64,000 nt of DNA from JBBIQS01 sp037442205 (GCA_037442205.1 JBBIQS010000038.1:8735-72734); one strand, 5' to 3'; counted from the first letter of the stretch, positions 21,075 through 29,915 are shown. Notes: a model not told the origin generated them from the letters alone. Program-made: numbers and translations.

Positions 21075-22271
21075 ATGCATACCAGCCTTGCCCTTGCCGT
21101 GACCCTGGCCACCGCCGCAGCCGCGCCGGCGAGATTGGCGCTGTTGCCGCTGCAGCCGAAGAACGTCTCGCCGGAGGTGATGCAGCAATTGGACGCCGCC
21201 ATCCGCATCGAGCTCGGGCGGGTGCGGGGCGTGGAGCTGGTGGAGGCGGCCGAGGTGCAGAAGTACGCCGGCGCGGGCTGCCACGAGCGAGGCTGCCTGG
21301 AGGCGGTGGCGAGAGCCACGCGGGCCACCGAGGTGCTTTACGGGGACGCGCGCGGGCTGCCGGACAGCTTCGCGGTGACCTTGAATTTGCTCGACCTGGC
21401 GAGCGGCAAACAGAAGTCGGCGGCGGCGAGCGTCAACCGGGACATCGAAGAGATGGTGTGGGCGACGCGGGCGCAGGTCTCGCAGCTCAAGGCGCCGCAG
21501 CGGTTTGCCGGGCGGCTGGTGCTGGTGGTGCCGGCGGGGGCGGAGGCCAGGGTCAGCGGCAAGGCGGTGGATTCGACGCCGCTGGTGGTGCAGCCGGGGA
21601 CCTACGGGGTGCGGATCAAGACCGCGCAGAAGGAGATCGAATCCTGGGTGGAGGTGCGCTTCGAGCAGACTGCGATGGTTTCGGCGGGGGCTGAGAGGGG
21701 GCTGCTGGTGACCTACTCGCCCTGGGCGCCGCCGGAGAAGGTGCAGTTCGCACAGGTGGGGCCGCCGCGGGAGCTGGCCAATCTTCCTGAGGAATCGCTG
21801 GCGCTGGTGCCGCTGATGACCCACAAGCCGGAGGCTCCGCTGTCGATGCCGGTCGAGAGCGCGCCGACCAAGGAGCCGGAGAAGAAGGAGGCGGTGCCGG
21901 CGATGGCGCTGCCGCCCCCGCCTCCGCCTCCGGTGGCCGCTCCGGCGCAGGCGAAGGTCGGAGGATGGCCTCGGTGGCCGGGATATGCGGGGCTGGTGGC
22001 GGGAGTGGGGCTGGCGGTGGGTGGGATTCTCGAGGAGCGGCAGGCATCGGCGAAGTTCGGCCAGATCGAGGCGATGCGGCAGCCCGACGGGTTCTTGCCG
22101 GCCGATCGCACGGTAGAGGCCAAGGCGCTTCGGGACGCGGGCAATGCGGCGCGCTCGATCGGCGGAGCGCTGTTGGCGACTGGAGGGGTGCTGCTAATCG
22201 GCGGTGGGGCCTATCTGCTCCTGGCGCCAGCGCCTGGCGGCGCGACTGCGGCAGTGCAAGGCAACTTCTAG
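21075..22271 (+). CDS. Exported protein with PEGA-like segment
   Basis: This 398-residue protein starts four bases after the previous stop. It has a signal peptide (MHTSLALAVTLATAAAAPA), then an alpha/beta region with LALLPLQPKNVSPEVMQQL and a CxxxxC pair (GCHERGCLE). That region resembles domains with which myxobacterial exported proteins sense or bind ligands, though I cannot name the family. A PEGA-like strand set lies about 145-185 (PAGAEARVSGKAVDSTPLVV). A Pro-rich linker (PPPPPPPVAAPA) precedes two hydrophobic helices (about 300-320 and 365-388). It shares its overall plan with its upstream neighbour, so the two probably form a pair or complex. Confidence 0.82.
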   Translation: MHTSLALAVTLATAAAAPARLALLPLQPKNVSPEVMQQLDAAIRIELGRVRGVELVEAAEVQKYAGAGCHERGCLEAVARATRATEVLYGDARGLPDSFAVTLNLLDLASGKQKSAAASVNRDIEEMVWATRAQVSQLKAPQRFAGRLVLVVPAGAEARVSGKAVDSTPLVVQPGTYGVRIKTAQKEIESWVEVRFEQTAMVSAGAERGLLVTYSPWAPPEKVQFAQVGPPRELANLPEESLALVPLMTHKPEAPLSMPVESAPTKEPEKKEAVPAMALPPPPPPPVAAPAQAKVGGWPRWPGYAGLVAGVGLAVGGILEERQASAKFGQIEAMRQPDGFLPADRTVEAKALRDAGNAARSIGGALLATGGVLLIGGGAYLLLAPAPGGATAAVQGNF

Positions 22272-22300
22272 GCTTCGAGCAATTCCGGAGGAGGAACAAG

Positions 22301-24184
22301 ATGAATCGCTGGCTTCTGTGCCTGACGTGTCTCTCGATGATGGGCTGTCCCAATCAGCCTTCCGGCTCCAACTGCACCAGCGACAGCGAGTGCAACGGAG
22401 GGAAGTGCCAGGACTCGGTCTGCGTGGCGGCTACCAGCTGCACCGCCGACGCGCAGTGCGGCAAGTGCCAGGCCTGCCGCGACAACAAGTGCGTGATGCA
22501 GGCGGCCACCGAGGATGTGAAGGACGAGTGCGCCGAGGGCGACTGCACCACCGGTTTCTGCAATGGGACGGGCGGGTGCGGGTTCAAGAGCGCGGCGACT
22601 GTCTGCCGCGCCGCTGCCGGGCCGTGCGATGCCGAGGAGAAGTGCACTGGCCTGAGCGCCGAGTGCCCGGTCGATGGCTACAAGCCTTCGACCGAGGCGT
22701 GCCGAAATGCCTCCGCTCCGTGCGAGGACAACGCCAAGTGCAGCGGCAACAGCGCTGCGTGCCCGGCGAATCCGTTCAAGCCAGCCACCGAGGTGTGCCG
22801 GGATGCCACCGATCTTTGCGAGGAAGCCGCCCGGTGCAGCGGCAACGGCGCCACCTGCCCGGCGACGAACCCGTTGAAGCCCGGCACCGTGGTCTGCAGA
22901 CCGGCTGCCGATGCCTGTGACGTTGAGGAGAAGTGCTCCGGCTTGGCCAAAGCGTGCCCGACCGATGCCAAGCAGCCGATCAACCATCCCTGCGGAAATC
23001 CGGCGTCTTGCAGCGGGCAGACATTCAGCGAGGCACAGAGCTGCGATGGCCTGGGAAGCTGCCGGACGGCCGCTACCTCTTCCTGCGAGCCCTATGTTTG
23101 TGGCGCGAGTGCCTGCAAGACCTCGTGCGCCACTGATGCCGACTGCACTACTGGGCTGTGCGACCTCAACAAGCGCGAGTGCGCTCCGTCGGTGAAGACG
23201 GTGAACTGCTCGGCGACCAACTCACAGCTTCAAGCAGACATTACCAATTCCTGCGTCAGAGGGAGCACCTGTTATCTCCGCATCATTTCCGGCTTCTGTG
23301 GTGCCGTCCGCGTTCAAAACAAGGACGTGTACTTGACCTCGGCGCCTGGCTCGAAAATCCAGCCATCGACGCTGGGAACGGCAGTCAGTGTGTTCGAGGA
23401 CAGCGGTGAGTCCACCACAGTCACGCTCAGCGGAGTCACGGTTAGCGGCGCTTCTGGGGATGGGGTCAACGCCCAAGGACTGGGATCCGGAGCCGGTGCA
23501 GGAAACCCGACCGTGAATATTTTCACGGCCTCCATCACCGGGAACTCCGGAGCCGGAGTCTCCGCTTCCAGCGCCACCGTTTTCATCAACGGTGGCTCCA
23601 TCACCGGGAACTCCGGAGCCGGAGTCTCCGCTTCCAGCGCCACCGTTTTCATCAACGGTGGCTCCATCACCGGGAACTCCGGAGCCGGAGTCAAGCTCAT
23701 CGAGTCCCCCTTCTCTATTACCAACACGGTCATTGCGGCAAATGGCACGACCATGACTGCAACCGACGCTGCCGGAGTAAAGATAGATTTCTCCTCCGCA
23801 CTCACGCCAACCACTTTCCGCTTCAACACCGTCGCCAACAACGGCAACACCTCGTCGCAATCTGGCATTCGCTGCGTGAGCAACCAGTTCGACATCCTGG
23901 ATTCCATCGTCTGGGGCAACAAAGGCTCCCAGCTCGCCACCTGCTCTGGCCTCCTCACCGGTTCACACGTCCAGGGTTCGCCCCAGAGCCAGAGCTGCGG
24001 GTCCAGCGCCGACCCGCTTCTCACCGGCGACTACCACCTCGCCCCAAACTCCCCCTGCATCGACAAGGTCGCCTGCGACCTCTCCATCACCAAGGACATC
24101 GACGGTGACGCTCGCCCGCAGACCAAGGCGGGAACACCGGCGAGCACTCCCTGCGACGTCGGCGCCGACGAGGTCACGCCGTGA
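22301..24184 (+). CDS. Lipoprotein with Cys-rich repeats and right-handed beta-helix
   Basis: This 627-residue protein starts at ATG 22301 after GGAGGAGG. The signal peptide ends in a lipobox-like MMGC, so it is a lipoprotein. Residues about 25-300 hold many cysteines in repeats of the form CR-x-A-x-x-x-C-(D/E)-x-x-x-x-C-(S/T)-G, resembling disintegrin-like or EB-module repeats of myxobacterial surface proteins. Residues about 330-560 are a parallel beta-helix region containing the motif GNSGAGVSASSATVFINGGS twice in identical form. The C-terminus (GADEVTP) is typical of choice-of-anchor beta-helix proteins (DIDGDARP...DVGADE). It lies 29 bases after the previous gene and probably ends the operon. 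Confidence 0.88.
   Translation: MNRWLLCLTCLSMMGCPNQPSGSNCTSDSECNGGKCQDSVCVAATSCTADAQCGKCQACRDNKCVMQAATEDVKDECAEGDCTTGFCNGTGGCGFKSAATVCRAAAGPCDAEEKCTGLSAECPVDGYKPSTEACRNASAPCEDNAKCSGNSAACPANPFKPATEVCRDATDLCEEAARCSGNGATCPATNPLKPGTVVCRPAADACDVEEKCSGLAKACPTDAKQPINHPCGNPASCSGQTFSEAQSCDGLGSCRTAATSSCEPYVCGASACKTSCATDADCTTGLCDLNKRECAPSVKTVNCSATNSQLQADITNSCVRGSTCYLRIISGFCGAVRVQNKDVYLTSAPGSKIQPSTLGTAVSVFEDSGESTTVTLSGVTVSGASGDGVNAQGLGSGAGAGNPTVNIFTASITGNSGAGVSASSATVFINGGSITGNSGAGVSASSATVFINGGSITGNSGAGVKLIESPFSITNTVIAANGTTMTATDAAGVKIDFSSALTPTTFRFNTVANNGNTSSQSGIRCVSNQFDILDSIVWGNKGSQLATCSGLLTGSHVQGSPQSQSCGSSADPLLTGDYHLAPNSPCIDKVACDLSITKDIDGDARPQTKAGTPASTPCDVGADEVTP
23531..23692 (+). repeat. Perfect 66-bp tandem repeat (2.45 copies) inside coding sequence
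   Basis: Copy 1 is 23531-23596, copy 2 is 23597-23662, and the first 30 bases of a third copy are 23663-23692. All are identical in sequence. The unit is 22 codons, so copy-number change would keep the frame and add or remove one beta-helix turn. A degenerate copy seems to precede the first unit. Lack of synonymous difference means recent duplication or gene conversion. Confidence 0.9.
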
Positions 24185-24226
24185 TCGCAACCGTCAGTTA
24201 ATCAGCATCCACGCCCGATTGGCCCA

Positions 24227-24246
24227 CCCGCTGTCCAGACAGCGGG
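24227..24246 (+). terminator. Hairpin after the sigma54-driven operon
   Basis: A stem of CCCGCTGT/ACAGCGGG with a four-base loop lies 42 bases after the stop at 24184. A weak T-run (CTTTT) follows only eleven bases later, so termination is probable rather than certain. Confidence 0.45.
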
Positions 24247-24279
24247 AACAGGAAGCTTTTCGCCCGACATCGACGCTTC

Positions 24280-24300
24280 TGCAGTCAATGCATTACTGCA
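24280..24300. promoter_or_regulatory. Near-palindrome upstream of the Ig-repeat lipoprotein
   Basis: TGCAGT and ACTGCA arms flank an AATGCATT core, with one extra base, just before the ribosome site of the gene at 24320. It could be an operator or a leader hairpin. Pattern only; no regulator is known. Confidence 0.25.
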
Positions 24301-24319
24301 CCACCAACGGAGGGAAACC

Positions 24320-27300
24320 ATGCAACGCACAATGCTGTCTCTTTCGACGATACTCTTTGTCGCTGCCTGCGGTCCGACCGCCCCCAAGACCGACTCTGAT
24401 GCGGGCAACGAAGGCCCCAAGGCCTGCCAATCCGACACCGACTGCGCACCCCAGGCGATGTGCTCCTCAAACACCTGCGTCATCCGCCCAGACGCCTGCT
24501 ACAAGGACACCGACTGCACCAACCAGCAGACCTGCACCAACGGCAGATGCACCCGCCGCCCCGACGCCTGCGACAAGGACACCGATTGCGGCAAGAAGTA
24601 TTACTGCCCCTCGGGCCTCTGCATTATTCGCCCGAATGCCTGCGCTGCCGACGGCAGCTGCCCTGCAAAGTCATTCTGCGTCGACGAACTCTGCGTGCCA
24701 GACGACCAGCCGCCGACCCTCACCGTCGATCAGCCGACCGAGGGCCAGGTCATTTCCGCCGGCAAGTTCACCGTTTCCGGCTCGGCCGACGACGGCACCG
24801 GGGCCGGCGGCGTCACTGTGAGCCTGGCCGTCGGAACGCAAGCGGCCCAACCCCTGGCGGTCACCGCGGGAAAATTCACCACTGAGGTGGATGCGCCCCT
24901 TCTCGACGGCGCCTCTCTCGCCCTCAAGCTCCATGCTTCGGACCGTCTTTCCAATTCCGTCGACAAGACCGTCGCCGTGATTGTCGATCGCGTGCCGCCA
25001 CAGATCACGCTCTCCCAGCCGCCAAAGACCAGCTACAACGCCAGCGATTCCGGCAGGAGCATCGACATCACCGGTACCGTCACCGATGGCTCCGGCAAGA
25101 TCAAGTCTGTCGAGCTGAGCACCGATGAGGGCGTTACCTGGATCCCCTCCGGCACAACTGCCACCTTCAAGTACACCTATGTCATCCCGGGCGCGGCCAA
25201 CTCGCGCTTCGTGCTGCAGGTCCGAGCTACTGACGACGCTGGCAATCAATCGGCGGCCGTTTCCTCGCAGCCGATCATCGTCGACAGCCTACCGCCCGTC
25301 GTCCACATCACCAGCCCGTCGGCCGGAGCGGTCTTCTCCCTGGCCTCGCCCAACACCGTCTCGGTGACTGGAGACGTCGTCGAGACCAACCTGGCGACGC
25401 TCAAGTACCACCTCGACTCGGGAACCGATCAGGATGTCGCTGTTGCCAATGGCCAGTATTCCTTCACGGTCCAGCTCTCCGATACCGACGACGCGGTCAC
25501 CCACCTGCTGACTTTCACCGCGGCCGATCTCGCCGGAAACACCGGGAACGCCAACGTCAGCTACATCGTCGATCGGGTGCCTCCTCATCTGGCTATTACT
25601 GCCCCGGCGACGGATGGATCTTGCGACTCGACCTCCTGCATTGGCCCGGTGGTCAATTCGCTGACATCCACTCTTGCCTTCTCGGGCACCTATTCGGACG
25701 GTGGAGGACTGAAGTCGACGGGCGGCCTCACTGCCCAGGTCGACTTGAAGACGAGCGTCACCCAGCTTCCCCCGGTCTTGGCCAACGGCACTTGGAGCGC
25801 CAACTGGACCCTCTTTCCAAGCAACCCCGGGGCCGCCTATACGTTCACCGTCCAGGCCACCGATGCTGCTGGAAACTCCTCGACCGCCAACCGCCAGGTC
25901 TGGCTCGACAACGTGGCGCCGACCGCCACCGCGCTCGTCAACAATCAGCGTTTACTGCCGCGCGGCTCCGCCCTCGTTCAGTTCTCTGAGCCGATGAACC
26001 TCAGCACTGTTCGCACCGCCGCCAGGGTCAATGGAGTTTCCTTGGGCACTTCCTCGAGTTTCGGGACTCTCGATACCGCCAAGACCAAGTACGGATTTGC
26101 GACCGCCAGCGAGCTCACCGCCTACTCCTCGACCCAGTTCTCCATTTCGACCGCAGCCACCGATACGGCTGGCAATGCTCTGGCGGCCCCCGTTTCTGAG
26201 CGCTTCCTGACCGAGGCCATCCCCGCTTCTCCCTCGGTCGCCGTGGCCACCAGCGGCAGCGATCCTCGGCTCGCAATCGACAGCGACGGGCTGCCGGCGG
26301 TTGCCTACTGGAATGGCACCGCTTTCGCCGTCGCCCTGTGGGACGGCCGCAGCGCCTATCGGACAGCCACCATCCCCCTCCCGCCGACCGCAACCTACAA
26401 CGGCGCGTCGGTGGGCTACAGCCTGTCTTCGCCAAAGCCCACGGAGCTGCGGATCTCTGACTCCCAGAACACCGACCTGACCTTGAGCCACACCGCAATG
26501 CTGGTCGGCATCGGCGCAGCGACGCTCAACACCGCCACGCAGCCTTCTCCTCCGCTCTCGCTCGTCTTCTACGCTCAGAGCAAGGACAACCTCGTAACCT
26601 GGACCGGGCTGAGTGGCACTGGGGCGGCCGATGTCGTCGGCGCGGCCACCGGAGGCGCCGACCCGATGCTGTTGGACACCTGCACCTCCGTCCTGCACGG
26701 CACCCTTCCGCTCGGCTATTACACTCTGGACTGCGCCGCCTCGGCGGTGATCTTCCGCAGCTACAACTCGACGAACTTGGTTCGCCAGGATTTCAGCACC
26801 TCGACCAAGACCTGGGCGGCAGGAACGTCGATTCTATTGACCCCCAGCGGAACCCTCCGTGGCTCTCACCAGGGCGGAGCCCTCGCCACCAACCCCATCT
26901 ACCTGCCGACGGCTACGGCCACGACTGCCACCTACACCGCGATCACGCCCTCAGCCGTGGCCGGGCTCACTTCGTCGAAGGACGTCACCGGAACCGGGTT
27001 CGTGGTGGACAAGGGGAGTGGCTACCTCGCCTGGAATGGCGGCGGCCTCGCGTGCACTGGCATCAGCGGCACCGGCACGCTCGAGGAGGTCTATCTCGCC
27101 TGCGGGTCCCCGCCGTCGGGCGCCGGCAACTGGAAGCAATCCACGGTCTTCACCCATTGCTCGACCTCTGGGAGCGCAAAACCTTCCTCGGTCGATTTGG
27201 CTCGCACAGGCACGACCGTCGGGTTTGCCATCGGTCTCGCGAACTACACCGTTCAATACGGCACATTGACCGATGGCACGTGTTCGACCGCTCCCGCCGT

Positions 27301-27421
27301 GAGTTGGGCCTCCGCCAGCATCGTCGGAGCCAAGACCCCTGCCATCGCCATTGCCCCGGACGGAACCGCGCACGTCGCCTACGTCAACTCCGGCACCAAT
27401 GCAGTCGCGGTCGGGCCGTAG
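24320..27421 (+). CDS. Large lipoprotein with Cys-rich head and Ig-like repeats
   Basis: This 1033-residue protein starts at ATG 24320 (CGGAGGGA upstream). The lipobox LFVAACG marks a lipoprotein. Residues about 35-125 carry four Cys-rich repeats of the DxDC...C...C type (for example DTDCTNQQTCTNGRCTRRPD). From about 130 to 550 there are at least four Ig-like/Big-type domains of about 95 residues, each beginning PP-x-(I/L/V)-x-(I/V)-x-x-P and ending in the DxAGN-...-VDRVPP hand-over. The last part (about 580-1033) has a beta-propeller-like character (SVAVATSGSDPRLAIDSDGL and similar), but I do not assign a family. It probably acts as a cell-surface adhesin or binding protein. It follows the operon but has its own leader. 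Confidence 0.87.
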   Translation: MQRTMLSLSTILFVAACGPTAPKTDSDAGNEGPKACQSDTDCAPQAMCSSNTCVIRPDACYKDTDCTNQQTCTNGRCTRRPDACDKDTDCGKKYYCPSGLCIIRPNACAADGSCPAKSFCVDELCVPDDQPPTLTVDQPTEGQVISAGKFTVSGSADDGTGAGGVTVSLAVGTQAAQPLAVTAGKFTTEVDAPLLDGASLALKLHASDRLSNSVDKTVAVIVDRVPPQITLSQPPKTSYNASDSGRSIDITGTVTDGSGKIKSVELSTDEGVTWIPSGTTATFKYTYVIPGAANSRFVLQVRATDDAGNQSAAVSSQPIIVDSLPPVVHITSPSAGAVFSLASPNTVSVTGDVVETNLATLKYHLDSGTDQDVAVANGQYSFTVQLSDTDDAVTHLLTFTAADLAGNTGNANVSYIVDRVPPHLAITAPATDGSCDSTSCIGPVVNSLTSTLAFSGTYSDGGGLKSTGGLTAQVDLKTSVTQLPPVLANGTWSANWTLFPSNPGAAYTFTVQATDAAGNSSTANRQVWLDNVAPTATALVNNQRLLPRGSALVQFSEPMNLSTVRTAARVNGVSLGTSSSFGTLDTAKTKYGFATASELTAYSSTQFSISTAATDTAGNALAAPVSERFLTEAIPASPSVAVATSGSDPRLAIDSDGLPAVAYWNGTAFAVALWDGRSAYRTATIPLPPTATYNGASVGYSLSSPKPTELRISDSQNTDLTLSHTAMLVGIGAATLNTATQPSPPLSLVFYAQSKDNLVTWTGLSGTGAADVVGAATGGADPMLLDTCTSVLHGTLPLGYYTLDCAASAVIFRSYNSTNLVRQDFSTSTKTWAAGTSILLTPSGTLRGSHQGGALATNPIYLPTATATTATYTAITPSAVAGLTSSKDVTGTGFVVDKGSGYLAWNGGGLACTGISGTGTLEEVYLACGSPPSGAGNWKQSTVFTHCSTSGSAKPSSVDLARTGTTVGFAIGLANYTVQYGTLTDGTCSTAPAVSWASASIVGAKTPAIAIAPDGTAHVAYVNSGTNAVAVGP

Positions 27422-27510
27422 AGAGTCCGTGGCGGAACGCCCGTCCGCGCCATTTCCTGCGGTGACAGAACAATAGGTTCGCCGGCTGCACAAATCGAGG
27501 GAATTTCAAA

Positions 27511-27929
27511 ATGACCGCGTCAATTCGGCAGCTTGCTGCCGCAGCTGCATTCATTCTCCAATCTCGGCTTCAGGCTGTTGCAGTCCGACTCCGCCCGCCG
27601 TCCAGGACGGCGACCCGACCGTCGTCGACGACCCCGATTCCGGCGAAATGCCGACAGACGGCGGTGGCAATTCGGATGGCGGCGGCATCCCGGATTCGGG
27701 TCAAGTAAACCCCGACGGCGGCCTGCCCGACTCCGGCGAAACAATCTCGACGCCTGGTGTCGTCGATGTCGGAGGCAGTCGGGGCTCCGGCGCGCCGCCC
27801 CCGAAGCGGGCACGGACCATGCTGATCGCCGACAGCAGCTCCGCGCTCAGCGCCTGCACCGCCGGGACGGCATTCGGAGCGCGGTTCGCCGGCGCCATCG
27901 GCACGGTGCTCTACTCGACGTCGCGGTAG
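27511..27929 (+). pseudogene. Frameshifted Asp/Gly-rich lipoprotein gene
   Basis: A good start (GAGGGA then ATG at 27511) opens a signal peptide MTASIRQLAAAAAFIL. The reading frame then becomes unlikely, while the frame one base back continues as ISASGCCSPTPP, a good lipobox, then VQDGDPTVVDDPDSGE and further Asp/Gly/Pro-rich sequence to a stop at 27929. Adding one base near 27559 would make a continuous lipoprotein of about 139 residues. The second frame has strong G/C third positions throughout, so it is coding-like. Either the gene is broken or the assembly lost a base. A terminator follows at 28048. Confidence 0.7.
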
Positions 27930-28047
27930 CTTCGCCTAGCGGGTCGTGGCTCCTCCTTGGCTGTTTTCCAGCAGCTCGGAGGGGAGCCCGAAGGCCCTCG
28001 CCGCAGCAGACCGGCCGGCCGGACGCCCAAAACAGCCCTGATGCACG

Positions 28048-28095
28048 ACCGGCGCGGCCGCTCCTCCGGGAGCCGCCGCGCCGGTCGCCCTTTTT
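28048..28095 (+). terminator. Rho-independent terminator
   Basis: A perfect 11-bp outer stem (28048-28058 with 28075-28085) encloses a GCTCC/GGAGC inner stem, and TTTTT follows at 28091-28095. It is oriented for the lipoprotein transcript ending at 27929. The 118 bases between that stop and the hairpin contain nothing else I can identify. Confidence 0.85.
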
Positions 28096-28105
28096 CGGGA
28101 ACCGC

Positions 28106-28498
28106 CTAGTGCTTGAGCCCGCCGCCGGGGTGGGAGGTCTCCTCCTCGAACCCGTGGGTGAGCACGAAGTGGTAGACCGCGAACGGCTCGCCCTGCGGCC
28201 CGCCCATCAGCTCGAACAGGTATTGCCCGCTCTGCGGGTTCTCCGGGTCGGGCGAGGTCTTCACGAACAACAGCTCGCGCACGTCCAGCGCCAGCTCGCC
28301 GATCAGCTGCTTGCCGGCGATCAGCTGCACCAGCGGGTTGCGGTCGGCGTCCTCCTCCAGGTGCCAGTGGAAGGCCTCCTGGTCGTAGAGGAAGCAGTCG
28401 TAAGTGCCCGCGCGGACGATGCAGTTGGGGTGCATCCGCAGCCAGCGCCAGAACTGGTCGACCGTCAGCGTGCTGCCGGTCTCGAGGGTCACGGTCAT
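28106..28498 (-). CDS. Conserved hypothetical protein
   Basis: This 130-residue soluble protein starts at ATG 28498 (MTVTLETGSTLTVDQFWRW). It has a mixed alpha/beta sequence with acidic residues and aromatic clusters (WRWLRMHPNCIV, TYDCFLYDQEAFHWHLEED). No signal peptide, membrane helix or recognised motif is seen. It lies downstream of prs on the same strand, 48 bases after the prs stop, so the two may be co-transcribed. It could belong to a myxobacterium-restricted family; I make no functional claim. Confidence 0.75.
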   Translation of the reverse strand: MTVTLETGSTLTVDQFWRWLRMHPNCIVRAGTYDCFLYDQEAFHWHLEEDADRNPLVQLIAGKQLIGELALDVRELLFVKTSPDPENPQSGQYLFELMGGPQGEPFAVYHFVLTHGFEEETSHPGGGLKH

Positions 28499-28546
28499 CG
28501 GTCCATCACCTGCCGAAGAAGAGTCGCCCGCCCCGGAGCCTGAAGC

Positions 28547-29500
28547 CTAGACGAAGAGCGAGGAGAGGCTGTCGCCGCGGTGGATGCTCTTGATCGCGTC
28601 GGCGAACAGCTGGGCGGTGCTCAAGACCTCGATCTTCCCGCTGCCCGCCGCCTCCTTGGACAGCGGGATGGTGTCGGTCACCACCAGCTTCTCGATCTCC
28701 GAGCTGCTGATCCGCCCGACCGCCGGCCCGCTCAACACCGGGTGGACTGCATAGGCCATCACCGAGCGGGCGCCGTTCTTCTTGAGCGCCGCTGCCGCCG
28801 CGGTCAGCGTCCCGGCGGTGTCCACCATGTCGTCGAGCAGCACCGCCACCTTGTCCCGCACGTCGCCGATCAGATTCATGATCTCGGCCACGTTGGGCTT
28901 GGGCCGCCGCTTGTCCACGATCGCCAGCCCGCACCCCAGCCGCTTGGAGTAGGCCCGCGCCCGCTCCACTCCGCCGGCGTCCGGCGAGACCATCACCATC
29001 TCCTCGGCGCTGGGGAACTTCTGGCGCATGTGCGCCAGGAACACCGGCGAGGCGTAGAGGTGGTCGAACGGCACGTCGAAGAAGCCCTGGATCTGCCCGG
29101 CGTGCATGTCCATCGACACCACCCGGGTCGCCCCGGCGGTCTCGATCAGGTCGGCCACCAGCTTGGCGGTGATGGGGGTGCGCGGCGCCACCTTGCGGTC
29201 CTGCCGCCCGTAGCCGTAGTAGGGGATCACCGCGGTGATCGAGTTGGCGCTGGCCCGCTTGAGCGCGTCGCACATCACCAGCAGCTCCATGATGTGGTCG
29301 TTGGCCGGGCTGCAGGTGGACTGGATGATGTAACAGTCCGAACCGCGCACGTTCTCGCCGATCTCGACCTGGATCTCCCCGTCGGAAAACCGGCTGACCG
29401 AAGCCTTGGTCAGCGGCTGCCCGAGGTAGGCGCAGATCGCCTCGGCCAGCCTCGGGTTGGCGTTGCCGGAGACAATCTTCAGGTCGAGCGGTGTGGTCAT
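28547..29500 (-). CDS. prs: Ribose-phosphate pyrophosphokinase
   Basis: This 317-residue enzyme makes PRPP from ribose-5-phosphate and ATP, the precursor of nucleotides, histidine and tryptophan. Diagnostic segments are LKIVSGNANPRLAEAI at the N-terminus, FSDGEIQVEIGENVRG, the ATP/ribose-phosphate loop YYGYGRQDRK and the PRPP-binding loop VLLDDMVDTAGT. Length and motifs match class I PRS. spoVG lies 100 bp upstream on the same strand, a pairing seen in many bacteria, and the unknown gene at 28106 follows. Start is ATG at 29500. Confidence 0.98.
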   Translation of the reverse strand: MTTPLDLKIVSGNANPRLAEAICAYLGQPLTKASVSRFSDGEIQVEIGENVRGSDCYIIQSTCSPANDHIMELLVMCDALKRASANSITAVIPYYGYGRQDRKVAPRTPITAKLVADLIETAGATRVVSMDMHAGQIQGFFDVPFDHLYASPVFLAHMRQKFPSAEEMVMVSPDAGGVERARAYSKRLGCGLAIVDKRRPKPNVAEIMNLIGDVRDKVAVLLDDMVDTAGTLTAAAAALKKNGARSVMAYAVHPVLSGPAVGRISSSEIEKLVVTDTIPLSKEAAGSGKIEVLSTAQLFADAIKSIHRGDSLSSLFV

Positions 29501-29600
29501 CGTGACGCCCTCGCGCAGCGGTGCCCCCGCGGCGCCCCTCCTTTGCGCCGTCGTCTGGGCTTTGTCAATGTCGGATTTACATCGCCTGCCGCGGCGCCGG

Positions 29601-29915
29601 CTAGCGCTCTTCCTCGCGCGCCAGGTGGTCGGCCGCAGCCAGCGAGCCGCTGGCCGCCACCCGCTGCAGCTCGCGCTGGTACTCGGCGAGGATGGTCTTC
29701 TCCATCTTCTGCCGGGTCTCGATGTTCAGCGGGTGGGCGATGTCCTTGAAGGTGCCGTCCTTGCGCCGCTTGGCAGGCATGGCGATGAACAGGCCGGTAT
29801 TGCCGTTGATCACCTTGAGGTCGCGGACCACGAAGCACCCGTCGAGCGTGATGGTGACGTAGGCCTTGAGCTTCTCCTCCTCGACCGGGAAAACGCGGAC
29901 CTCGGTGATTTCCAT
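29601..29915 (-). CDS. spoVG: SpoVG-family septation/RNA-binding regulator
   Basis: This 104-residue protein starts at ATG 29915 with GGGGAGGA upstream. The sequence MEITEVRVFPVEEEKLKAYV, then ITLDGCFVVRDLKVINGN, GLFIAMPAKRRKDG and DIAHPLN is unmistakable SpoVG. SpoVG binds nucleic acid and affects septation and virulence genes in Gram-positive bacteria and spirochaetes; in Gram-negative myxobacteria its role is less known. Its place just upstream of prs is conserved in many phyla, suggesting co-expression with nucleotide supply. Confidence 0.97.
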   Translation of the reverse strand: MEITEVRVFPVEEEKLKAYVTITLDGCFVVRDLKVINGNTGLFIAMPAKRRKDGTFKDIAHPLNIETRQKMEKTILAEYQRELQRVAASGSLAAADHLAREEER

